The translations under genes and the position numbers were made by a program. Shown one piece after another: positions 11,611-21,101 of a stretch of DNA of 57,189 bases. Numbering within the stretch: the first letter of the stretch is position 1; each line of letters opens with the position of its first letter. The stretch is from Branchiostoma floridae (taxonomy: Eukaryota > Chordata > Leptocardii > Amphioxiformes > Branchiostomatidae), in NCBI RefSeq assembly GCF_000003815.2, contig NW_023365714.1, positions 125,104 through 182,292 on the forward strand. Direction: 5' to 3'. The notes under the pieces were generated by a model that saw nothing but the letters and a program-made list of their open reading frames with translations, ran no database searches and was not told where the DNA came from.

Positions 11611-12118
11611 GGCCACAGCAAGTAAATTTTATGGATGACATCAGCGCGCGCATTAATTTTCGCCTGATTTCAGAAAAAAAAAGATTTTTTTTCTTCTGCA
11701 GGGATGGCCAACATGGCGATAAAGTACCAAAATGAGCAAATATATTGTGTTGTAGCCTGTAATTGTATTGGTAGAAGTGACACTTGCGAGGTACCCGAGA
11801 CTGTAGTTGTAGAAATGAAACTTATTGGATAATTGTAAAAGTGACACCAACAGGGAAGCTATGAGTGTGGTTACCAACTTTGTTGGTGATGCCAGTCTAC
11901 CACACTAGTGTCACTTTTGCCATAACAGTAGATGTCTTAAATATAGGAATGAATGCCTTGTTGGCTCTGATGCCATGTTTTGTCCCTTTAATTCTTTTTA
12001 CAACAGTCATTACAACTTTATAGTGCCTATTTTTCACCCATCTTGTTTTTTTTCGCCCTATCGCACTACTTTTACAATCTGCAGAGGATGTCATCCATAA
12101 AATTTACTTGCTGTGGCC
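11611..12118. mobile_element. 508-bp non-autonomous DNA transposon with 32-bp TIRs
   Basis: The 32-bp left end (11611-11642, beginning GGCCACAGCAAGTAAATTTT) is a perfect inverted copy of the right end (12087-12118). The flanks end and begin with TCA, giving a possible 3-bp target duplication. Internal sequence has only short frames and no recognisable transposase, so this is a MITE-sized derivative. A diverged piece of the terminus appears at 16368-16400 (GTGGATGACATTCGCGCACG). Confidence 0.8.
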
Positions 12119-13009
12119 TCAGGCGCGCAGCTGCAACAAAACATTTGCTAAGATCAGAGGACGTCACATGTATTTACACAGGAGAGACATTCCGAAACTG
12201 CTGTAAGCATCAAAACAAACTTTGTACATAGTACACTTGAAACTCCCAATGTGCCCACGGTGTGGAGTACATGGTCAGCTGATATATATAAATACATGTG
12301 CTAGGTTACAGTATACACGGTACATGGCCCATCTGATATATACATGTGCTAGGTTATAGTATACAAGGTATATGTCCCATTGTTTATAAATATATATAAA
12401 TACATGTGCTAGCTAGGGTCTAGTATACACGGTATCAAGTTTGATATTGTAAACTTGTAGTTGTAACTCCTATAACTTTGCAATCAACAGGAATAATATG
12501 TCCATACACACACATATTCCTATGTCGGATTGTTAGCATCCAATGGATGTGTGTTATGCACAGAAACCAGTGCCGCGGCAAAAAGTTTTGAACGTTTTTG
12601 ACATTATGTACTTGTTAATGTTGCCTATACTTGTATAATGGGTGCAGGGAGATTTAATTCATTTGATAAATTAAGTGATTGGTCGATTTACTATTAAATA
12701 ATAAATTTATTCGTTCATCGGAATTGAAATCTTTTGTCATTAAGTTCTTGCGTAGTTTGTCATAGTCTGACTGGCAGACGGACTGACAGAGACACAGAGA
12801 GAGAAAGATTGGTTGATCGATCGGTTGACTAATTAATTATTTGATCGATCGATCGATTGATTGTTCCTTGCCTAAAGGTGTTCACTTGTACGGGGCCGAT
12901 TGATCGCTTGTTGAATCGAGTCTGGTTGTAGAGTTTCCTGACCAACAGCTTCGCCTCGGGCCCTGGCAATGTTGTTTACTTGTTTTTTGTTTGTTTGTTT
13001 ACTTTAGGA
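12119..13009. other. no gene; ~65-bp tandem repeat and GATC tract
   Basis: Three diverged copies of a unit containing AAATACATGTGCTAGGTTA and AGTATACACGGTA lie at about 12265-12433. A GATC/GATT simple tract is at about 12811-12863. No protein-coding signal. Confidence 0.7.
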
Positions 13010-14162
13010 TTAGTTTACCTCCCTCCTCGCCACTAGTACAGAATAAACAGCTAAGATCACGCCACAGACAGCAGCAAGCCCTACAGCAACAGTAGTTTTG
13101 ATAGCCTCCCCAGAGAACATCGGACGTGAGGACAGCGTGGTTGGGGAAAGCGGCATTTCGGTTCTTTCTGACTCAAAGTTTTTGCTGAAGCCGTTTGCTG
13201 ATGTTGGTATGACCATTAGAGCTGTCGAGGCAGCATCGAAACCGTGAGAACCGCCTGTCATGTTTGCGGGTTCGTGACTCATGTCTGACCGTTTGGTTTG
13301 TGACAGGCCCAAACTACTGGTCGTTTGTGGCGGCAAAGATGCGGTGACAGCTTTAGAAGGAGGCGGGGTAAGGTCCTGTAGGGGGCAAGTATGGTCAACA
13401 GAGCAGGGTTTGTGTAATCTCCAAGTATCATTGGAAAAACAGATTCCAATGTCCAGCCAGGACATTTCCCCCCCCAGCTAGATGAGGAGGACTGCTACAG
13501 CGGAACACGGAGGTTGTACTAAGCTTGTACAACCGAAGTGCCAGCGTATTTGGCTCAAGGAAACACAGACAGCAAATTTCTCCAGTTTTGCATCTTTCGG
13601 TCGTCTTCAGCAACTCAACGAGCCAAGCCATGCGGCAGTCACAGTGGAAAGGGTTACCGTCAAAGATCACATCGTATGACGTAACCGATGTTTTGGTCAT
13701 GTCTACTCCTATGTCACAAGACGACAGAGTCGTCAGGCTGTTGTAAGAAATATCCAACTTTCTTAGATGCCCTCCTTTCTTAAAGAAATCATCTGAGAAG
13801 ATGTCAAGACAGAAAATTCGGTTATGTGACAAATCTATGTCAGCCAGCCTGGGTATTTTCCTCAGACATGCCCTCGGGACGTGGGTTATGTTGTTGTTCC
13901 TCAGGACTAACTTGTATAACTGTGGCAAGGGCAAGCACGGGAAATCTGTAAGGCTGTTGTTGGGCAGGTGAAGTTCAACTGTATTTTGTGGCAGCTCTGG
14001 GACGCTTGTTAAACCTTTGTTGTCACAATGGATTACGGGGAAAAGTCCACCAAAATCATCGATGCTGCACCCCATACGCAGCAAGTCTACAATGGATGCT
14101 GCCTGGCCATCAGAAATGGCGTTCAGGGAAACAATTGTGGTGAAAATCAGAAATACAAACAT
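13010..14162 (-). pseudogene. small LRR type I membrane protein with frameshift in a G8 run
   Basis: The frame opening at ATG 14162 begins with a hydrophobic signal (MFVFLIFTTIVSLNAI) and then a short Cys-containing LRRNT-like region. About four LRRs follow (ELHLPNNSLTDFP, KLVLRNNNITHVP, DIDLSHNRI, KLDISYNSLTTL) and an LRRCT starting NPFHCDCRMAWLVELL. At the LRRCT segment CSSPPHLAGG the frame runs off into a premature stop at 13428. The adjacent frame resumes exactly as expected (EMSWLDIGICFS), continues through a Ser/Pro/Thr-rich stalk, and ends with one TM helix (VAVGLAAVCGVILAVYSVLV) and a tail of about seven residues at 13010. The switch coincides with eight consecutive Cs on the plus strand (13468-13475), and seven would restore one frame of about 380 codons. 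It may therefore be a sequencing error or polymorphism, not a dead gene. It resembles the LRR receptors at 40.9-53.9 kb in layout but lacks their cytoplasmic tail. Confidence 0.75.
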
Positions 14163-14244
14163 TTTCTTCGCTATCCGGTAGATAACGTGGAGTGGCGTGA
14201 GTATTTCAGGTGTGGATTCAACACAGAATCCAAAAATTGACAAA

Positions 14245-14590
14245 TCTCGTAACGGCCTTTCAGTTAGCGCTCAATGATTCCCGGGACTTCCAATGGCTTC
14301 CCAACGGTCTCTCAACGATCTCTCAATGGTCTTTCTACGGTCTCTCAACGATCTCTCAATGGTCTTGCAATGATCTCTCAACAATCTCTCAATAAACTTT
14401 CATTGGTCTACAAGGTCTTACAATTTTAGATAAATGGTCTACACGATCTCTCAGCGATCCCTCGACGATCTCTCAGTGGTCTCTAAACGATCCCTGAACG
14501 GTATACAAGGTCTTACAATAATGCCTAAATGATCTACAAAGCCTTTGAAAGATCTCTCCACGATCTCTCAAAGATGTACAATGTCTTACC
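14245..14590. repeat. degenerate TCTCTCAA-type short tandem repeats
   Basis: Irregular repetition of about 10-21-bp words such as GATCTCTCAACG, GGTCTCTCAA and TCTACAAGGTC, just upstream of the LRR gene. No coding signal. Confidence 0.7.
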
Positions 14591-14707
14591 ACGCTCTCAT
14601 CCCTATGATATAGGGCTTTAGGCTTACTTTCTACCAGCTGAATACAGGTGAGTTCTTTTGCATTTCACTACAGCATAATTGTTTCAATTTACGGATATGC
14701 TAGCCCA

Positions 14708-15097
14708 CTAAGATTTGACACAACACAAAAATGACTTGCTGGATTCGCCGTAGTTAGTCTTGACTGAAAGGCGATCCGGCTCGGCTGTGTGCAGACCGGT
14801 CCCCTCTGGTGTCCCCACACCTTCGCTCTGTGGACCAGTCGTCTCGGGTATTCTCACAACGCTCCGAGTGCCTCTGAATAACAACAGAATATTCAGAATC
14901 AATATGACGTAAGACTGCTACGTTTGCAGTGCAAAAAGCACTATTTACTAATCTCCAAAGAGAGCCTGCTATGGAGGCTACCAATCAACCCAGTTCATGG
15001 AAGAGTATCAATAGCTTAATACTCACCTTTAAGAAATTCAGAAGACTTCCAACGCCAGGCAAGTAGGAGAACTCTGCCTGAAGCTGAGATGCAACAC
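14708..15097 (-). CDS. two low-confidence candidate exons
   Basis: A splice-bounded segment about 73 nt long at about 15026-15097 is preceded by CACAG and followed by the donor AAAG|GTGAGT. In one frame it reads VASQLQAEFSYLPGVGSLLN. A second segment with acceptor TTATTCAG (exon end 14873) has two open frames: one ends near 14754 (RHSERCENTRDDW...), the other at 14708 (GTRSVVRIPETTG...FLCCVKS). Phase compatibility favours the 14754 reading. No family recognised, no start found. The region also overlaps a dispersed repeat (about 14930-14980, 'ggagattagtaaatagtgc' inverted) also seen at 17676-17700. Only the splice-site consensus supports a gene. Confidence 0.2.
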
Positions 15098-16144
15098 CTG
15101 TGATGGTGTGGTTAGAAAAACAAAGATTATTAGTCTGTTGCTCTTAGAGATAGTTCGTCACAGCGTGCGTATCTCTGCTTGCGGCTATGCAACCAGACGC
15201 ACGTACGCAATATCTGGCTGCAATATTGTCTACTACTCGTGTATCAGATATAAATAACAAGTTTTTCCTCGCCATTTGCTTCACAACAAAATGTACTTCA
15301 ATCAAACTTTAACCTGCCATACACGAGTAATAGACCACTCCTGGAAACGATAATATACGTAATCCATCCCCTTTGTACTAATCATAATGGCCACCACAAA
15401 AGAGGGAAGCTGTGCAACTTTTGGTTTAGGTTGATATATACATGGCGTAACATGAACTTTTGGTTTGTGTTTATATAAAAATGGCGTTACATAAATAAAG
15501 AATTCATTGACAGAAAACAGCCAGTATTCTGCTGTGAGTTAACTTAGAACCTTATCCTCTTGTGGTTCATTAAATTTGATTTATAATTAACACTATAAAA
15601 AGTGTGAAACATGGTACATTTGTACATGTAAAGAACAACATAGCAAACATTGCGTCTAATCTAGCCTAAAGTTGATAGACATATTTGGTTCGACTTCTTT
15701 CTCTGAGACAACAGAAGACGAAGGTTTTATGACGTTAAGAAGAGAATAGTTTTCGTTTTTGTCTGTAATCGCTGAGACGTTAGGATGAAATCTGCAAGGA
15801 ACTATTCTCCTTTGTGGTTGTAGAAGGCACAGGTTGAAATAAATTGCGTTTTGTCTTCCACCATGTTTGACGTGCAGTATTTACAAATACTTTCACACTT
15901 TCAAGAAGATGGTCACTAACTTGACAGAGATGGCCAAGGAGCCAGTCCACCTAGGCAGGCAGGACGCTAGTTCTTCAAAATATTCCTCGGCACCGGCCAG
16001 GTCCGATGTACATAAAATTCCCCTTCAAACGCATCGTTACCGTAAGTTGCTTGTGATTGTCCTCTCAATTTCCGTTCATAACAGCTGTTACAGTCACTTC
16101 TCTCACCAAAAGTTGTAACGTTAAATAGTTTGTGCAAAATCGTC
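15098..16144. other. no gene firmly recognised
   Basis: Short frames occur on both strands around 15867-16118. The minus frame reads SDLAGAEEYFEELASCLPRW, but its acceptor is poor. I cannot assign any of them. Confidence 0.4.
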
Positions 16145-16354
16145 TTACCTTTCACAGGAACACGCTGGCCGTAAGCTGCTGTCGCCTGCCGCTGGTGGGT
16201 ACAGCCGCTTCGTCAACTCTCCTGATCTTACAGACTTCGTAACATCAATTTTGTCGGCCTGTTTTCCCAGTGTGTGACGTGACAGTGTGCGTCTTACAGT
16301 AGACCAATCAATGGATCTGAACGTGACAGGAGCGGTGAGGTTGTAGTTTGGCAA
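16145..16354 (-). CDS. candidate first coding exon, unidentified
   Basis: An ATG-initiated minus-strand frame (MPNYNLTAPVTFRSIDW...) runs about 65 codons. It reaches a consensus donor, GAAAG|GTAAGA, before its stop. The sequence is basic and Ser/Thr-rich, and no domain is recognised. It could be a 5' exon joined to the candidates at 14.7-15.1 kb, but the joins could not be fixed. Confidence 0.2.
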   Translation of the reverse strand: MPNYNLTAPVTFRSIDWSTVRRTLSRHTLGKQADKIDVTKSVRSGELTKRLYPPAAGDSSLRPACSCER

Positions 16355-17166
16355 TGTTTAACTGTTTATGTGGATGACATTCGCGCACGCATCAAGTTTC
16401 AAGAAGAAGATGTTCCGCATACCATACTCTGTGTCGGTTGTCGAACCTTCCTAACCATTTAGATTTCATACTGAAGGCAACCTTTTTTTTTACCAAACTT
16501 TATTTTAATCGCATCCATGATTCGCATCAGCTTTAGGGCTTCCAGGGAATGCCACTCGAGTCCATATAAACAAATCAACATGACTTTACAATATAACGCT
16601 GCAGTGCCAGTGTTGTTGGCTAGGTGGCGCAGGTGGATGTCACAGCTAGGGACAGCTAGAAAACGTAAACGCGGTTTACTCCGAACATCTGCTTAGAGGT
16701 TATGAGTCGAAGGCTTTGCTGACTTAATGTAGTTTTGGCCAGTTCTTCATTTCTGCTTTATTAATTTTTGTTAGCCTTTTCTTGGTTTCAGAAACGATCA
16801 TTTTACTGTGAAGTCTTTAACTTTGTAGTTGAACAGAATTCTTGTCTTTATCAGTAGTCTAGTATCTCAAAGAATAGAAGATAAAACTCCATTGACTTGA
16901 TTTATTACCAGATCATTTTTGCATATCAATTAAAAAGTCTTTTGGTTGACTAGGCCGGGTATGGAACTCATGCCATCATCGGGTTCAAGGACCGCCATGA
17001 ATCTTGGAAGGATAGCATCACTGACTGGGCGTCCCTTATTAGCACGCAGGAGAGACTCCATGTGGTGGAAGATCCCTCTGTTTTGATTTCTACCTTGTCC
17101 TCCCAAAGACCTGTTGGTCAGCGGACTAAGTAGGTAGGTACAAAATCACCCAGGAAAATGGCAACA
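16355..17166. other. no gene recognised
   Basis: Unique AT-rich sequence. The first bases (16368-16400) resemble one end of the MITE at 11611-12118. No supported coding region. Confidence 0.45.
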
Positions 17167-17583
17167 TCAAGATGTGTTGTTCTTATTTCTTTCACATTCC
17201 TTCTTCATCTGCAACTTCAGTTCATAATACATCAAGCTTTTTCTGTGATCACCAAGGTTTCTCCAGGCAACACTCAAGTTTCCAAGTGAGTCAGCGATGT
17301 CAGGATGTGCAGTGTTCTCACCATAGTGACTTTTCCTCATCTGCAGCGACTGCTCCCAATAGCTGATGGCTTTTTTGTGGTCATCAAGGTGAATCCATGC
17401 AGCACCCAAGTTGTCAACCGAAGCGGCAATTTCGGGATGTGCAGTGGTCTCACCGTGGATACGCTGCTTCATCTTAAGTTCCTGTTCAGAATAGCTGATG
17501 GCCTTTCTGTGATCACTAAGGTGCCACCAGGCAGCACCCAAGCTGTAAAGTGTCGAGGCAATTTTAACAAAGGAAAGTATCAA
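17167..17583 (-). pseudogene. 3'-terminal fragment of a TPR gene
   Basis: About 138 codons encode three 44-residue TPR units (for example [18 protein letters not shown], then NLGDHRKSLMYYELKLQM) and the family C terminus CERNKNNTS. The same terminus ends the fragment at 18554, and the intact gene at 32228 ends in CERNKKSPS. There is no start codon of its own and no upstream exons; homology ends abruptly near 17583. It is a truncated duplicate, possibly captured as a 3' exon. Confidence 0.8.
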
Positions 17584-17659
17584 AGGAGATAATCCGGCCG
17601 AATGTGTATGTTCCCGTGTGACTGGCCGCCAATACCCCTTTGTCAGGTTTGATGCTACC

Positions 17660-17832
17660 TTATGGCACCGCAGGATCTGCTTGGAGATTAGTAAATAGTG
17701 CCCAAAAGCAGTTACTCAAGCAACTGGATATGGTTTGGGAAACGGTCAGACGTTTCAAATGGTATCCACCATCTTGCGTCAGTGACACTGGTGGTGTATA
17801 CCATCTGAAACGTCTGACCGTTTCCCAAAGGT
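17660..17832. mobile_element. fold-back dispersed repeat
   Basis: The left arm starting TTTGGGAAACGGTCAGACGT (17734) is repeated inverted at about 17790-17829 with only a few mismatches over about 39 bp. The preceding sequence (GGAGATTAGTAAATAGTGC, then CAAGCAACTGGATATG) recurs inverted at about 14930-14975 and partly at 38820-38870. This marks a dispersed, probably non-autonomous element. Confidence 0.6.
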
Positions 17833-18553
17833 TGAAAGGTTGCTTCTATGTGATACAAAACCACTTCCAGAATTTGAATACGTCCGTCACCTAGCTATGC
17901 AAACACGATAATTTATTCATGCGGTAGAAGAACCACAAACATCCCAGACAACCACGGTCGGTAACGACGATATTGAGTTTTGGGATAATGTGACATTATC
18001 CATCGTTGTTATTTTGTAAAACATAAAATAAAAACATCACGTAGTTCTACTGTACTTCACTGTCACAACTTACTGTACTGTCACAACTTGAATCTTGTAA
18101 CCGTAGTAGGTAAAAAGATCTCTGAATCTGATGACCCGTGCGCAACGGCTGTAGTAAATTGTCAAATATAACGCTATGTACTCAAGTCGTATTTTTTTTT
18201 TTTTCAGTCCTTCCTTCTATTCTATATCACCGGCATTGAAAGGGACCAGCTCACAAAATACATGCTGTAAGCTGTAAAGGAAGCCCTACAAAGATTTCCT
18301 TTGTAATGTATTGACGGTATTTAACAGCCAGTAATCGACGGACAATAGGTGTGAAATATTCCTCCCTACCCCTCGCGTGCCACCAGTTTAGTGTTAATTA
18401 GTTACTCTGCATTTGAACGAGCGGACTTCATGGGCGTTGCCCTCGCTAGAAATCTACTGAATGGGAATCAGAGCTAGCCCCCCCCCCCACGACCTTAAGG
18501 CCAAGGGACTAGGTAGGTAGGTAGGTACAAAATCCCCCAGGAAAATGGCAACA
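17833..18553. other. no gene; duplicated flank of TPR fragment
   Basis: Sequence at 18508-18590 ('taggtaggtacaaaatcccccaggaaaatggcaacatcaag') repeats the flank at 17128-17200. The TPR fragments were therefore duplicated with their 3' untranslated sequence. The rest is featureless. Confidence 0.6.
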
Positions 18554-18944
18554 TCAAGATGTGTTGTTCTTATTTCTTTCACATTGCTCCTTCATCTGCA
18601 ACGCCAGTTCGTAATACATCAAACCTTTTCTGTGATCACCAAGGTTCCTCCAGGCAACACCCAAGTTGCCAAGTGAGATAGCGATGTGAGGATGCGCAGT
18701 GTTCTCGCCATAGAGAGTTTTCCTCATCTCCAGCGCCTGTTCCGCATAGCTGAAGTCGTCAAATATCGCGGCAATTTTCGGATGCGCCGTGTCCTCACCA
18801 TGGATAGTCCGCCTCATCTGTAGTGCCTGTTTATAACAGCTGACGGCCTTTCTGTGATCACCAAGGTGACTCCAGGCGGTACCTAAGTTGTGGAGTGAGT
18901 CAGCGATGTCAGGATGTGTAGTGCCCTCACCATAGATACAACGT
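18554..18944 (-). pseudogene. second 3'-terminal TPR gene fragment, degenerate
   Basis: Reading from about 18944, the frame gives [19 protein letters not shown], a full TPR unit, then [16 protein letters not shown]. An internal deletion removes most of one unit (IAAIFDDFSYAEQALEM). A last unit and the C terminus CERNKNNTS follow. At the upstream edge a 2-bp deletion in the conserved ATGAGACGT word creates a TGA in frame. TPR homology ends there, where the segment containing the parvin exons begins. It may be the displaced tail of the disrupted gene at 21102-28630. Confidence 0.75.
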
Positions 18945-19196
18945 CATGCCAAAGGTTCTTTAAGAAAATAGTACATCGGCTTTCACTACTTAGTGCTCTG
19001 CTGTAGTGACTGCACAGAGTTGTTTGGCCCAAGGGCTACAGAAATGGAGTTAGGTGCTGGAATATGTTATTGTTATTGGGTGGGCCATTTGGAGCGGGAA
19101 GAATTTGTTTCATAGCCCAAACCTTTTATTTTTCAAGTTTGTAAGAACTGCCTAATTTTGTATGACCCCATATGATTTCTGTTACTGCCTTCCCAG
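18945..19196. other. probable intron sequence before parvin exon
   Basis: No coding signal. It ends with a good 3' splice site (TACTGCCTTCCCAG) at 19196. Confidence 0.5.
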
Positions 19197-19279
19197 GTCC
19201 ACAACGTGCAGTTCTCCCTGGAGCTGATGCAGGACGGAGGGCTGCCCAAACCCAAGGCCAGGCCCGAGGGTCAGTCTTT

Positions 19280-19333
<54 letters not shown>

Positions 19334-20740
19334 CAAGGCCAGGCCCGAGGGTCAGTATTTACTGCTTCTCAGTCAATCAATCAATCAATTGGTCAATCAA
19401 TCATGATAAACCTGAGAGTCAGTTTCTCTCCACTGCTAGTTATTGTAAAAGTCATTCAATCAATCAGATCACTGAAAGTCATTTTCTCTCTACTACTCTG
19501 ATTGTAGATCTCAATCAGGCATTCAATAGAAAATATGAGAGTTTCTGCTGCTTTTAATGGTAGAATTCAATCATTCAAGTACATCCTGGAGAAACTTACA
19601 GATCAAAACAATTTCCTGACTTGACAGCGCATAATGCTTCATCCATTTTTCTTCATTTTTCAGACATCGTGAACCTTGACCTGAAGGCGACCTTGAGGGT
19701 TCTATACAACCTCTTCACCAAGTACAAGCACCTCAACTGAGCATGCTCCGTGACCTTCCAAGTACAAACACCTCAACTGAGCATGCTCCGTGACCTTCCT
19801 AATACAGACAACTCATCTGAGCATGCTCCATGACCTTTCCTCAGACCCACTCAAATACACAAGAACTACTGTTCAGAAGAGACTCGAATGTTTGTTACAC
19901 CAAGCAACCCTTGTAGCAACCTCCCAGGAGTCTATATTAGGGTTTTAGAGGGATGACTGACTTAAAAAGCAATTGTTGAAATTGTCTAGACAGGCTTGAT
20001 ATGTGCTGTAAGGTTCAGGACAAACCTCTACCCATGGGTCCAACCAAACATTATTATATGTACAAACATGTACAGTACTTATATCATCAGTCTCTTTAGT
20101 CCTTGTGTAGTTGGGTGACTACCATTACAGTTCTACTGTATGTCATTGGAATTGTATCTACAATTGTCGGCATAAAGAAAAAAGTGTGAAGGTCTAGATA
20201 TGCTATCATTTTCAACAGCCACTACCCTGTGTTGAATAATGCTTAATTCTTAACAATATGTTGGTGGCCTGTACATGTATGCTCATTCACAAGTGCCAAG
20301 GAGTGTCTTCCAAATTTGTAAGACAATATTAAGTAGTTTTATGAGCACTCAAAAGATCATGGAAGATCATGGAAGTCTTTAAACAGTATACAGCATTTTC
20401 AAAGGACAGGATGTGCTAGAATAGTATCAAATCAATTTTAACGTGTAATTTGTACATATATTGCTACTTTAGAAGTATGTAGTTGATAGCAATGCAAAGT
20501 ATATTATTTATCATAACTTGCATATAGCTTATGTATGCTACAAATGTATTAGCTTTTATATTTATTCATACAAGTGATTCTGTTTGGGGGCAGTTTTGTA
20601 ATGTAGAGTTTTGTAGCTAAACAGGAATCTTGTCTTCCTTGTCAGAGTAGGATTTTGCTACCTTTGTAAGTATAAACATTCCTTCCTAGGGTAACCTTTG
20701 CTTTTCATCTATCTTCAAGAATTAAAGTGCATTATGTAAT
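19197..20740 (+). CDS. 3' end of a parvin gene (last two coding exons and 3' UTR)
   Basis: Exon 19197-19269 reads VHNVQFSLELMQDGGLPKPK followed by ARPE, with donor GAGG|GTCAGT. After an intron, exon 19664-19740 (acceptor TTTTTCAG) completes the split Asp codon and reads DIVNLDLKATLRVLYNLFTK, then YKHLN and stop. This matches the end of the second calponin-homology domain and the C terminus of animal parvins, which link integrin-linked kinase and paxillin to actin at focal adhesions. The 3' UTR may run to an ATTAAA at 20721-20726. No upstream parvin exon (for example the GYFVPL segment) is visible in the window, and minus-strand TPR fragments lie immediately upstream. This is therefore either a gene with a very long intron or a translocated 3' piece. 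Confidence 0.85.
19281..19333. repeat. (ATCA)n microsatellite in parvin intron
   Basis: About 13 ATCA units, flanked on both sides by copies of AAGGCCAGGCCCGAGGGTCA (the parvin exon end plus donor). A shorter ATCA tract follows at 19372-19405. Confidence 0.95.
19719..19838. repeat. 40-bp tandem triplication spanning the parvin stop codon
   Basis: The unit from AAGTACAAGCACCTCAACTG through AGCATGCTCCGTGACCTTCC is present three times with slight divergence. The first copy contains the last codons and stop of parvin; the other two lie in the 3' UTR. Confidence 0.9.
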
Positions 20741-21101
20741 AAGAAAAGCTCGCTTCTTTTGTTTTGTACTTGTATCTCACATATATGTACATATATGTCA
20801 CAAGAAACCTTACTCATTCGTGCACATTTTCATACTCTTGACCTTTAATCCCAAGAGGTCAAAGTTCACTTTCCCACAATGCATCATCGATGTCTTTTGG
20901 TGCCATATTGAAAATCCAGACGAGCGGAGTGCGACCAAAGACATTATGTTCGAGGTAAGTTTAGGTCCAGTTGGGCTTTGTTTTTGTGACTTGCGTTAAC
21001 AAGGTTCGTCACTGCGTCTCATTGTTGACAAATATCTGGATGATTCTGGAGCAAAAAAACCTACAGTCTCAGACATTAACATGTTACAAAGTCCTTCCAA
21101 T
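20741..21101. other. no gene recognised
   Basis: Lies between the probable parvin poly(A) signal and the broken TPR tail. No supported feature. Confidence 0.45.
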
